DNA of 64,000 bases from NCBI RefSeq assembly GCF_002813755.1, contig NZ_CP018061.1:1230001-1294000 (forward strand). Reading direction: 5' to 3'. Within the stretch, counting starts at the first letter, position 1. Each line of letters begins with the position of its first letter. Shown piece by piece: positions 52,601 through 60,700 of the stretch. The DNA comes from Enterococcus mundtii (GTDB lineage Bacteria > Bacillota > Bacilli > Lactobacillales > Enterococcaceae). The position numbers and the translations under genes are program-made. The notes beneath the pieces are model-generated. The model saw nothing but the letters and a program-made list of their open reading frames with translations. It ran no database searches and was not told the origin of the DNA.

Positions 52601-54124
52601 AGTATTCCTAATAAATCAACGAAAAATACAGCTGGAAGTACAAAAGCAAAGCAACCGATTCCACAAGTTGGAAAAGCTGGAACATCTCGCGATACAGAGG
52701 ATTTAGCAAAGATTGCTAAAATGTTGGAATACCCACCATATTACCAATTACCAGAGTCACTTGGTGTAGCGGAAACATTCAATCAATTCAGACAAGCCAC
52801 CATACTTACTGATCATCCAAAGAAGTTCAGGTATGAGGATGATCAAGTGAAGCTTCCAAGGTTGACTTCTTTTGTTTCAGAATTTGCGAATTTAAGTTCC
52901 CGTACTGATGGTATGGCAAAGGCAGCTATGAAGTATGAAATTGCAAGAATACTAGCGAATGATCCCGAGCTTCCTTATCGAATATTTCCTGGTTTTACCT
53001 CTGATAAAGTGCCAGAGTACATTGATGAATTCCAAAAAGAAGTAGCTTCGGGAGTCGATGAGGCCGTCACCTATCTCCAAACATTCAAGCAAAAAGCAGA
53101 GGAGTGGTTAAAACTTGAAACACTAGCAGAAATAACGCCAGGTCAATATTTGAATCACATGTTAAAGCTAGAAACTAGTGAAAATAAAGAACAAGTAATG
53201 AGAGAAGTCATCAAAAGATTACTCCTTATCGCTGATAAAAGCGAACAATTTCTCAACTTATCAAAAGATTTAGGCTATCAAAATATCTGGATCGTCTCTT
53301 CCGATTTAGTCTATGACAAAAAAACGAAAAACTATTATACAGCCAAAGTGAAACCTCCTACTACAGTAGCATTTGTCGTAAATGCTGATCCAGAATGTCG
53401 AATACTGATCATGGCGGATAAATTCCATATAAAGCCATCAGATAGGCCAGATACTCAAACTAGACCTAGTTTATTTGGAACAGTGATCCATGAAACAACG
53501 CATGTTGTATCAAGCACACTGGATTATGCTAGATTTGCAGATCCTCCGAAAGGATTTCAAAGTAGTGGGGAAGATATCAGAAAACGGTTTGACTTTGAAT
53601 ACCTGGACATAACATTCTCTGAGAATTTTGATCTCTTTGTTAGCCATTTGGCTCAAGAATTTGATTTGCCTAAATTAGCACGTAGTGAGGTGGTTAAGCA
53701 GCTTTTAGTTGATCCAATGTTAGCTGCTAATTTTCTGCTTTTAGATGCGGAAGTTGTGATGACGATTATTAGAGATCTTGTATTAGATAATGATTTTTTC
53801 AATCGCATACGTGTGAAAAGAGTGTTGAATGATGGGCCTTTAATCGATCCTACAATTCTCATGTTTTTTGCGCTGATGCACACGGGAAATTTTTTCATCT
53901 TAGAAAAAGAATATGAAATAGAAAAAAACCAAACTAAAGCAGGGAATTCAAGCGAGGACCATAATCACCCAACGCTTCCAACTACTACGAATGTTCGTGA
54001 AAAAAGAAGCTTTGCTGCCATCATCCAACAAGCATCAACAAATAGCAAGGAAGTAAATAGGACGTTAACTTTTTCATTTCCGAATGTAAATAAAAAAGAA
54101 TTGAATGTGAAAAGCCTTAACTAA
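46631..54124 (+). CDS. Giant toxin-like protein with internal repeats, hydrophobic translocation-like region and C-terminal HETTH metalloprotease motif
   Basis: 2497 aa, paralogous to the gene at 57751. The start ATG 46631 has GAGGAG eight bases upstream, and both paralogues then begin MPI-(E/D). No typical signal peptide is present. Order: an N-terminal domain shared with the paralogue (about 1-280); five diverged repeats of about 110-160 residues (near 440, 595, 760, 905 and 1035); a conserved block (about 1150-1560); a hydrophobic segment with PFYDCIVGIIDENVSDAVIS and IPVVGQVMGLSTNFALGMAK (about 1594-1640), which resembles the corresponding part of very large Pseudomonas dermonecrotic-type (DUF6543) toxins; beta-rich repeats of GYGEGKVY type (about 1700-1980); and a C-terminal domain with HETTH (His2287, Glu2288, His2291) followed by STLDY, as in M35-like zinc proteases. 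The toxin role is inferred. Confidence 0.75.
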   Translation: MPIEDHRKPIGTFNNKRYKNFNTKAEQRMVNYISNHSGKQPTREGLKTAVGMLYAFSLFQNFKLEEEMPNKQRAVQEERAIFEMDTFVVTDDWINHKDEVVHSLTSSSTFDGGKTSDVLNKNSTHGGFEPKINTSTPLAEAAHLWSLEVHKFVHGLVELENCTTTKKETIGRKWGLWEQPRKVQTHFKTICKVAIAKSQKINEKDKEHSPLLQQFYFKKIPPTNARDYFELKDIADKLKNVFEGFADESHNDNITKKNETDNTNDNYFHDVTEDYWFYVVDSFRSFVRNNLSNPSAEESEGEPSRPFDEWIKGKSEGIPRGHEEIGKERRNNHLIEHSFFTHPLPVRLPLSNEEAEQITTTIWQLTSRFAESVSTFFDQKTNLFGVGATSLPSNRMTPEPLSEQIPKIGFTSYEDIPEKTVDKINRIIDTYLKRQPFPDVDLEPMMPFWYDHDVYQQRAKTDEVNEAVKDFMGDLSIQDLFILIDTWEQDRFAFHLVLEKRISLAHLILKKYGVPDRALTYREAIEIVLQWRTNNIFKGFTFIEVSSVMVHLTAPKVKMSNLTTTAPPVSDLDQVNNIKEILKNNLMPEGVVFQNLPIFYYEYDLFLNRNKTIEVKELLHEFFEKNKIASKEEATAKEIIDGLNDFVESGGTSDFLEQESREQFITYYIMKAYGVKNIRLGDPYLLTKKTAVQQQLQTNLLLEGCTYKENTEQTVHYQLSAPELPYTEQLQEQKNISGIIYNDFINDQAATISNVEPIKPYCYDYQIFNQREKTLMVNREVRIFLIAKQLSLGYVSNSELVRKMQSWVLSAGNYEETVQRQKEVAELLLKHYGIEWRLLTVQDARVCILQWEDNNAQLNYLINESQESDLSNKKEKINTFLKENHLQKKADDSQSVQATKHVEDIHNQKEETKRRVADFLKGQGRSWNMSDSSAFAQTITHWVLLEGATIEVIDPVKIKQLAQVILNEKNDGVISGAHAELTYTKWLFETFDFDDPSLELSTPTDEDVIPVHIDLTENEQTAGEPLNLSVGKEQWQNKNIRVQLNQFFIQQGVVPYDQSSERILISMGKWLTQDGVGMVFMPDKFQAIAKIILKELKMYGGSSEDKISAKIAEATVMRWAIENILSGSVEEYMIRKILDSPDPSSFTIGQVRKFLEVDSLRKEGVINIHSLVGRDSREEQMLRKDQVVFEKLWIKFIEKILPNYFLESSKLADDLSISDFGSLMQLAGAKLLADAGYLSEFSNKDEITLGKFFCDSLKIQSIKQIEGLQYLLTPALLATAQLDPEGLREALENGNHKVYALQKFITFWQEMTETIVENEKILYHEVGEYEDAVTNWRRKKALAESVNKECNKRSGKNRLLLDQAYLLGLPPCPDVYQPPDLEEWYTQLTKDVADAFFKVNQRFIGTALNGLDQSEKNFLFSNETQIYSATAELRHQQHYYAPPAIGGIPIVNFGEREKWLDTNLNLEKTDLFAAIRGGEERLYAVKRLEQYGGYIFYRVDKDPLLYLKYGLFDQKDLWRNGYKQNREKIRIGKKDFTFSTKIIREHELGQGLDQARLSIAISQIQRDHFCRQLYEFGNDKSVPEQIGDVVKHIIPFYDCIVGIIDENVSDAVISCTIDVVFLIPVVGQVMGLSTNFALGMAKAAAESGVRHAIRNGMRFTPTRLELKAILKSTAHYADPGFELVTDGAKLILKGFSELRSQWFIPAHLKPLLTKLETLTKKIPPLPDDHVRAQLPGKGPYSIVRRVKDSLYMQVMNLKDGDIFGGYFTLHGSQLRSFEGDLFYNEEEIQRINRLAHQVDTSQIFVVEKNLNPKGYGEGKVYTVEKNGEVIGSFVQMNQQKVPVQIHAIEGHGLRYDVYEGEKLFPIRFNGVGWYFEPDTSPRLAKEVSDYVISQPEQFESISSPTTLSPPDEYGLMHASSGRSYIKVNNRYIPLILIDRENQRYHLVKKKVTRPLIILKFDERHNYFRVETPLERMIAEPHHAILAGGKKSIPNKSTKNTAGSTKAKQPIPQVGKAGTSRDTEDLAKIAKMLEYPPYYQLPESLGVAETFNQFRQATILTDHPKKFRYEDDQVKLPRLTSFVSEFANLSSRTDGMAKAAMKYEIARILANDPELPYRIFPGFTSDKVPEYIDEFQKEVASGVDEAVTYLQTFKQKAEEWLKLETLAEITPGQYLNHMLKLETSENKEQVMREVIKRLLLIADKSEQFLNLSKDLGYQNIWIVSSDLVYDKKTKNYYTAKVKPPTTVAFVVNADPECRILIMADKFHIKPSDRPDTQTRPSLFGTVIHETTHVVSSTLDYARFADPPKGFQSSGEDIRKRFDFEYLDITFSENFDLFVSHLAQEFDLPKLARSEVVKQLLVDPMLAANFLLLDAEVVMTIIRDLVLDNDFFNRIRVKRVLNDGPLIDPTILMFFALMHTGNFFILEKEYEIEKNQTKAGNSSEDHNHPTLPTTTNVREKRSFAAIIQQASTNSKEVNRTLTFSFPNVNKKELNVKSLN

Positions 54125-54175
54125 AAAGGATACATTCAGAGATCGATAAAAAAGAGGAAAGTCAAACCTAAGAAG

Positions 54176-54293
54176 AGATCAGAACTGAAGTGTCTAGCCT
54201 AGAGAAATAAGACGTCATCCACAAAAATTTGAAGAACAATTTTCGTGGATGGCGCCTTATTTCCGAAGAGGTTACTTCTGTTCCCGTCGTTTA
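54176..54293 (-). repeat. Copy 2 (inverted) of the ~120-bp palindromic interspersed repeat
   Basis: Read on the minus strand it matches copy 1 (37353-37475), including the flanks GACGGGAACAGAAG and AGGCTAGACAC and the hairpin core with GGCGCCATCCAC. It lies between the converging giant gene and the RNase H-like gene, so it probably terminates both. Confidence 0.85.
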
Positions 54294-54340
54294 TTCGGGT
54301 TTAGAATACGCGAGAGGAGTCATGTTCCACGCACAATATT

Positions 54341-54736
54341 TTATAATGATTTTTGTAAAGCTTGTCTAGCTAGATTATCTGCGCCTTTATTTTTACTTTC
54401 AGGTATCCACTGAAGAATCAACATTGAAAAATCTTTTAATAGACTTTGTATTTTTTCTAAATAGGGCAAGAAATCTTGGTTAGTAGTATGATTTTTATCG
54501 ATGGTTGATACAAGCACTTTACTATCGGAATAGCAGAGAATGATTTCTTCGGTCATCTGTCTATTCTTTAGAATTTCTAAAGTTTTTAAAAAGACTTCAA
54601 ACTCGGCTTGATGGTTTGAACCAAAGGATAAAGGGATAGACAACTGTTCTTGTTGATGATCAGCGACTAGTAATATTCCTCCACCGCTAGGTCCAGGGTT
54701 GCCTTTTGTTGATGCATCAATGTATACTTTTAACAT
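54341..54736 (-). CDS. RNase H-like protein
   Basis: An RNase HI-fold protein of 131 aa. The four acidic positions are visible: Asp7 in VYIDAST, Glu in NHQAEFE, Asp in CYSDSK and Asp in GADNLA. The glycine turn GNPGPSGGGIL fits the family. It lacks the basic handle of E. coli RnhA and resembles short Firmicute reverse-transcriptase-like RNase H proteins next to ebsA. Start at ATG 54736; a longer TTG start at 54757 overlaps the ribosome binding site. Confidence 0.88.
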   Translation of the reverse strand: MLKVYIDASTKGNPGPSGGGILLVADHQQEQLSIPLSFGSNHQAEFEVFLKTLEILKNRQMTEEIILCYSDSKVLVSTIDKNHTTNQDFLPYLEKIQSLLKDFSMLILQWIPESKNKGADNLARQALQKSL

Positions 54737-54811
54737 AAGGAAAAACACGCCCTTCAAAAATTGTCGGTTCGACTTATTATACCATTACAGATAAAGACAC
54801 GAGGTTGAAGA

Positions 54812-55249
54812 ATGAAAAAAAATATTCGCTGGCAGCCCGAAACGGCACAGTCGATCATTTATTGGTCATCAACATTTATTATTTTATTTTTGAGTTTGAT
54901 CTTATCGTTAGAAAATACAAGACCTTATTGGAAAAGTAATATTTTAATGGGGGTATTCTTTATTTTCCTTTTGCTAGGGTTACGACGCTCACTAGTTTTA
55001 AAAAAAGAGGCAATAAAAATAAAATATGCTGCTTTTTGGAGAGATCGTGAAATACCAATTGATCAAATCAAGGACGTCCATGTACAAAAACGCAAATTAT
55101 CTTTAACAATTGAAAAAAATAAAGAGCCATTTGTGATTTTTGTAAAAAGAAAGGCGCAAGTAGAATTACTGGACCACTTGAAATATCCTATGAAAAAAAC
55201 GGTAACGATGCCATCAATACTTAAGAATACGAAAGATGTAGTTGAATAA
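54812..55249 (+). CDS. ebsA: EbsA family membrane protein
   Basis: A 145-aa protein with two membrane segments (about 13-33 and 41-59) and a cytoplasmic PH-like tail (IKIKYAAFWRDREIPIDQIKDVHV). It starts KKNIRWQPETAQSIIYW, the EbsA pattern. EbsA was named from the enterococcal aggregation/pheromone system, where it is described as pore-forming or surface-related; its role is unsettled. It is divergent from the RNase H-like gene. Confidence 0.88.
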   Translation: MKKNIRWQPETAQSIIYWSSTFIILFLSLILSLENTRPYWKSNILMGVFFIFLLLGLRRSLVLKKEAIKIKYAAFWRDREIPIDQIKDVHVQKRKLSLTIEKNKEPFVIFVKRKAQVELLDHLKYPMKKTVTMPSILKNTKDVVE

Positions 55250-55388
55250 GATAAAGATTCTGTACGAGTTTAGAGGCACCAGTAAGAATCGAAACAAGAA
55301 TACTAGGTAGTAGCAGAGAATAGTAACAGAGAGTAGTAACCTGACTAATCTAGTAGTCAGGCAGAAATAATGAAAAGGAATAAAAAAT

Positions 55389-55426
55389 AAAAAAGCTATT
55401 CCAATCAATTGGAATAGCTTTTTTTA
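55389..55426. terminator. Bidirectional terminator between ebsA and the cold-shock gene
   Basis: The symmetric hairpin AAAAAGCTATTCCAA / TTGGAATAGCTTTTT is flanked by A- and T-runs and serves both converging genes. Confidence 0.9.
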
Positions 55427-55442
55427 TTTGCTTTGGCTGTGT

Positions 55443-55649
55443 TTATTCATTGATCTTTTTGACATGGGCCGCCTGAACGCCTCGATTCCCTTCAATAACG
55501 GTAAATTCTACCACTTGGTTTTCTTCAAGTGTTTTGAATCCTTCTTCTTCGATTGCAGTAAAATGTACGAAGATCTCTTCTGTTTCATCATAACTAATAA
55601 AGCCATATCCTTTTTTGTTATCGAACCATTTCACCATTCCTGTGGTCAA
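55443..55649 (-). CDS. Cold-shock protein (CspA family)
   Basis: A single-stranded nucleic-acid-binding chaperone of 68 aa. It shows VKWFDNKKGYGFI (RNP1-like), IFVHFTAI (RNP2) and VVEFTVIEGNRGVQAAHV. I place the start at TTG 55649 (MTTGMVKWF), 11 bases after AAAGG on the minus strand. GTG codons slightly upstream and ATG 55637 are alternatives. Confidence 0.9.
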   Translation of the reverse strand: MTTGMVKWFDNKKGYGFISYDETEEIFVHFTAIEEEGFKTLEENQVVEFTVIEGNRGVQAAHVKKINE

Positions 55650-55829
55650 AACACTCACGACCTTTCTATGTCTGATCATAGCCTATATTATAAAGAGAAT
55701 TAATAGGTACGTCAAATAAATCAAAAATCAGTTTTTTTTGTTTTTTTTTACAATGAAAACAGGTATAATAAGTATAACTTAACAAAAAATAAATATTCGT
55801 ATAGATAGTTCGTGAAAAGGGGCGTTTTG

Positions 55830-57500
55830 ATGAAAAGTGATTTAGAGATTTCACAAGAAACACAGCTAAAACCGATAATTAGAGTTGCGGATAGCATCGG
55901 AATCAATGAAGATGATCTAGAATTATATGGGAAATACAAAGCAAAAATAAATTTTACCACAATGAAGAATTTTTCGAAAAAAGAGGATGGTCGCCTCGTT
56001 CTGGTAACTTCTATCAATCCCACACCAGCTGGTGAAGGAAAATCAACAGTTACAGTCGGATTAGGTGATGCCTTGAATCAATTAGATAAAAAAGCTGTGA
56101 TTGCATTACGTGAGCCATCCTTAGGTCCAGTTATGGGAATCAAGGGTGGAGCTACTGGAGGAGGCTACGCGCAAGTATTACCAATGGAAGATATCAATTT
56201 GCATTTTACTGGAGATATGCATGCAATCACCTCTGCAAATAATGCACTGTCTGCCTTATTAGATAACCACATCCACCAAGGAAATGAGCTAGGGATCGAT
56301 CCGCGACGTGTCATTTGGAAGCGTGTCGTGGATTTGAATGATCGTGCATTGCGAAATGTGATCGTTGGATTAGGTGGACCGATTCAGGGGGTTCCAAGAG
56401 AAGACGGATTTGATATCACTGTAGCGAGTGAAATCATGGCGATATTGTGTTTAGCTGCTGATTTAGATGATTTAAAAGCTCGATTAGCACGAATCGTTAT
56501 TGGATATACTTACGATCGTCGTCCTGTAACAGCTGGTGATTTAAAAGCAGAGGGTTCCCTTGCTTTGTTGTTAAAAGATGCGATTAAACCGAATCTCGTG
56601 CAAACGATCTATGGTACACCCGCATTTATCCATGGTGGACCGTTTGCAAACATTGCTCATGGTTGTAATAGTGTATTGGCAACTAAAACTGCATTGAAAA
56701 TTGCTGATTATGTTGTTACTGAAGCTGGTTTTGGTGCAGATTTAGGCGGAGAAAAATTCCTAGATATCAAAGTTCCTAATTTGCAAAAAGCGCCAGATAC
56801 GATTGTGATCGTAGCGACTGTTCGTGCGTTGAAAATGCACGGGGGACTGGATAAGGCAGAACTACAAACTGAAAATCTTGAGGCTTTACACAAAGGATTT
56901 GCTAACTTGAAGCGGCATATTCGTAATATGAGAAGTTACAAGATCCCAGTGATCGTTGCAATCAATGAATTTGTGACTGATACAGAGGCTGAATTAGAGT
57001 TACTGAAGGAATTGTGCGAAAAAGAAGGAGTCATAGCAAAACGGGCAAGTGTTTGGGAAAATGGTGCCGAAGGGGGAGTTGAATTAGCAAAAGCAGTTGT
57101 AGAATTGATCGATACAAAAGACGCGAATTACGTTCCATTGTATCAATCTAGTGATTCAATCAAATCAAAAGTAAATGCAGTCGTTCAAAAAATCTACGGT
57201 GGTAAAGAAGTTTCTTTTAGCAAAAAAGCAGAGAATCAAATCCTTGAGTTTGAGAAAAATGGTTGGTCTGACCTACCGATTTGCATGGCGAAAACCCAGT
57301 ACTCTTTTTCTGACGATCCAACATTACTAGGTGCACCGGAAGATTTTACGATCACGATCCGTGAATTTGTACCCAAATTGGGTGCAGGATTTTTAGTAGC
57401 TTTGACAGGTGATGTGATGACAATGCCAGGATTGCCAAAGAAACCAGCTGCATTGAATATGAATGTGACGAATAAGGGAGAGGTAGTCGGTTTATTCTAA
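55830..57500 (+). CDS. fhs: Formate-tetrahydrofolate ligase
   Basis: Makes 10-formyltetrahydrofolate from formate, tetrahydrofolate and ATP for purine and fMet synthesis. It is 556 aa, the normal length. The P-loop TPAGEGKST starts at about residue 65. Other motifs are [36 protein letters not shown] and the C-terminal [32 protein letters not shown]. The start is ATG 55830 after AAAAGGGG. A strong terminator follows. Confidence 0.97.
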   Translation: MKSDLEISQETQLKPIIRVADSIGINEDDLELYGKYKAKINFTTMKNFSKKEDGRLVLVTSINPTPAGEGKSTVTVGLGDALNQLDKKAVIALREPSLGPVMGIKGGATGGGYAQVLPMEDINLHFTGDMHAITSANNALSALLDNHIHQGNELGIDPRRVIWKRVVDLNDRALRNVIVGLGGPIQGVPREDGFDITVASEIMAILCLAADLDDLKARLARIVIGYTYDRRPVTAGDLKAEGSLALLLKDAIKPNLVQTIYGTPAFIHGGPFANIAHGCNSVLATKTALKIADYVVTEAGFGADLGGEKFLDIKVPNLQKAPDTIVIVATVRALKMHGGLDKAELQTENLEALHKGFANLKRHIRNMRSYKIPVIVAINEFVTDTEAELELLKELCEKEGVIAKRASVWENGAEGGVELAKAVVELIDTKDANYVPLYQSSDSIKSKVNAVVQKIYGGKEVSFSKKAENQILEFEKNGWSDLPICMAKTQYSFSDDPTLLGAPEDFTITIREFVPKLGAGFLVALTGDVMTMPGLPKKPAALNMNVTNKGEVVGLF

Positions 57501-57545
57501 TCGAAAAATTTTGAAGTAGTCCTAACTAAACTTTTCAATACGAAG

Positions 57546-57597
57546 GTGTAAAAGCTAAAAAATAGCTGATCTATTTTTAGCTTTTACGCTTTTTTTA
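57546..57597 (+). terminator. Terminator after fhs
   Basis: GTAAAAGCTAAAAAATAG pairs with CTATTTTTAGCTTTTAC, followed by GCTTTTTTTA. Confidence 0.9.
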
Positions 57598-57685
57598 TAC
57601 TTATTGATGTATATTTAAATGACAAAAAAGTTCAAGTTTTTATTATTAAAAAAAAACTAGTCACGAGGCTGAACAGACTACCATG

Positions 57686-57691
57686 TATAAT
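57686..57691 (+). promoter_or_regulatory. Candidate -10 box for the second giant gene
   Basis: A perfect TATAAT preceded by ATG, about 60 bases before the ribosome binding site AAGGAGAGAG. No good -35 is visible. Unlike giant 1, no long palindrome precedes it. Confidence 0.4.
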
Positions 57692-57750
57692 TGTGGCATA
57701 AAATCTACCTTTAGGTTTGTATCTCATCAACAAAATAAGGAGAGAGAGTT

Positions 57751-60700
57751 ATGCCAATCGATAATCAAAGTAATCGAAAACGAAATGGTCAATTCAACAA
57801 TGAAAAGAATAATAAAGAAGATAAGCAGGCTTTTGAAGATGCAGTAAAAGCAATTTCTTCTGGTGTCGGTCATGCCCCTACACCAGAGATTCTTCATTCA
57901 CCATTGTTATTGTCATTATACGTCTCGAGCATTTTAGGAAATGTGGTCGTGCGAGGTGAGGGACCTAATCAACGCCAACCAATACATAATAGTGGCGCTG
58001 TTTTTGAAGCAGATACTATTGTCGAAGTGAAGCAACATGCGAATCAAACAGAAGTGCTACATGCGCTTACTTCGCATTCGACAGTGAACAGTACGTTGAT
58101 CACCCCAGCTTTGACAGAGAATACAACTGCAATTGTTTCTTTGCCTTCACGAGCTTTTCATGATAATACTGCTTATAATTTAACAGATTTTGCTCATCAC
58201 TGGAGTTTGAACGTACATAAAATAGCACATGGCATTGCAGAAACATATGGTTGCACAACAAATAAGACTATCACAGACCTCACAAAATTATGGGAAGGGT
58301 CAACTACTTCTAATCACACACAACTCAAGCATACAAAAGTCCACTTTAAAACCGTTTGTCAGAGTGCGATTGCTGAATCTCATAAGATGAATCAACAACA
58401 AATAGATAAACCCGCCGATCTACATCATTTTTCCTTCAAGAAAGGTGTAAGTGATCGTTCAGAACAACAATTTTTATTTGAAGATGCGGCGGAAAAATTG
58501 AAAAAAATTTTTCAACAATCATTTAACAAAACAACCAATCAGACGAAGCAACAGACAACAGAAAATGTGAAAAATGATGTTCCTGAGTCAGCTAGTTTCT
58601 TTGAGGGTTTAACAGAGGCATTCATTACATTTTTTCATGATTTTGATCAACCAATCTATACAGAAAAACTTGAAAGTTTAAAAGGAGATTCGCTGATCAC
58701 TCGCTTTTTATCCATGATGGCTCAAAGTATTTCCTATCAAGAAAAAATTCCTGATACAGCTAAACCTTCAAATGGTATGAATGTTCCTCATTCTTTTCGA
58801 GCGTATGCCTTTTCAAGTGAAGTTCCAACTTTGAATAAGGAAGAGGAAGGATTTGCGACACAATTTTGGATGTTGTTTAGCAAAATGGATGAAACACTAA
58901 CCAATTTTATAAAAAAGTGGGATCTATTCGTTGTTCGAGGGGCTGAGGGAAGGCCGATCAATGATCCGCGCTTCAATACTAGAGAGGAAAGTGAAGTCGA
59001 GACAGTTAAAGATAATCAGCGGGGACAGGGAACAATGAAGAATCCTGGATCTACTAAGATTGAAATCGTGAAAGGAATCATAGAGGATATTGAGCATGAT
59101 CGAGTCCCAACTAGTCGATACAAAGAGCCTTTACCCAACTTTTTTTACGATAAATATTTATTTCGGAGTAAGAGCGAGACAAAGAATGTAGTAAGAAAGT
59201 TGAAAGTCTTTTTGATCAAACAAAAAGCTGTGACTAAAAATGCTAATGATGTGGAAGTGATCAAAGCGCTTGAAAATTGGGTTAGAATCCGTCGTATTAA
59301 TGATATTTCACAAGACGCTTCCAAAGTCCAATTTGCCGCCTCTCTCATTCGTAAAAACTATGGTTTCAAGAATATCAGAATAGGTGATGCTTTGACGACG
59401 ACACAACTACAAGCAATCTTTATGCAATTGAAAGTCAATGTGTACTTGGCAAACTATACCTACCAAGAAAAATCGAAACCAATCCAACTGTCACCAGTGG
59501 AAAAAACGATTGAGGCTTATTATCGAACAGAAATAAATGTGTGCAATCAAATTTTTTCGGACTTCATCAATGATGCTCCTGCTACTGTACCAAAAAAACA
59601 GACGATTACTGCAGTTATTTACAATCGCGATCTCTTTAACAATCGAGAGAAAACAGAATCAGTGAATAAAGAATTGATTGATTTTGCACAAAAGCAAGGC
59701 TTCATTTTAAAGAATCCTACTGCAAGTGAATTGGTCCGATGGACGCGGATGTGGCTATTGAGATTAGGAAAATATGAAGAGATCGTGAGTCGAGAAGAAC
59801 TAGTAGCGAAAGAGTTATTGAGAGCATATGGATCAAATATGACACTTGCGGGAACAAACGAGTCACGAGCGGTCATACTCCAATGGGAAAATAATAATGC
59901 GCAAGCGGGTTATCGGTATAAAAAAAATCGTATAAATGCGATTGCGCCGGATGCTCGCAAGGATAAATCAGATCAGACCGAGGAACAACAAGTTCAATCT
60001 TTCCTTAAAGAAAATCATATCATACCTATGAATGCAACCACTCATGTCAACGAAGAAAATAAACAACAAAAATTCCCTGATGAACCATCAGAAGTCATCG
60101 ACAAACGAATCTGTCATTTTTTAAAAACAAAGGGTATTGTCTGTGATATATCAAATCCTCAGTTGTTAGCTGACAAGGTATCAAATTGGCTAATGCTTGA
60201 GGGTGCTGTTCAAAAAGTGATCGATCCTGTTAAACTAAAGGAACTCGCTCAAACGATACTGAATCAAGAAGATAATGGTCTTATTTCAAATAAGGAAGCA
60301 GAATTGACATTTTCAAATTGGTTAGAGAAAAAAATGGCAAAGAAAGAATCTCCTAGTTTGCCTGAAAATCAACCCAAAACTGTTAAACCGGTGTCAATAA
60401 ATGAAGATAACAAATGGAGAAGTCAGCAAGTGATTGATAAAGTGGGACAATATTTACGTCAAAATAATTTGATCACAGGGATGGCAACAAAAGAGGAAGT
60501 TCTGAGTGGAATTGGGAAATTGTTTGCACAAAATAATAATAATGGGGAGATAAACCCTGAAAAGGTACAAGCTATAGCAACAGTCATATTGAAAGAGTTG
60601 AACTTATATGGTGGAGCAGAGGATGAGTTGATTTCTGACAATGATGCACAAAAAACAGTCATGAAATGGGTCATGGAAAATGTGCTAGGTAGCTCAGTTG

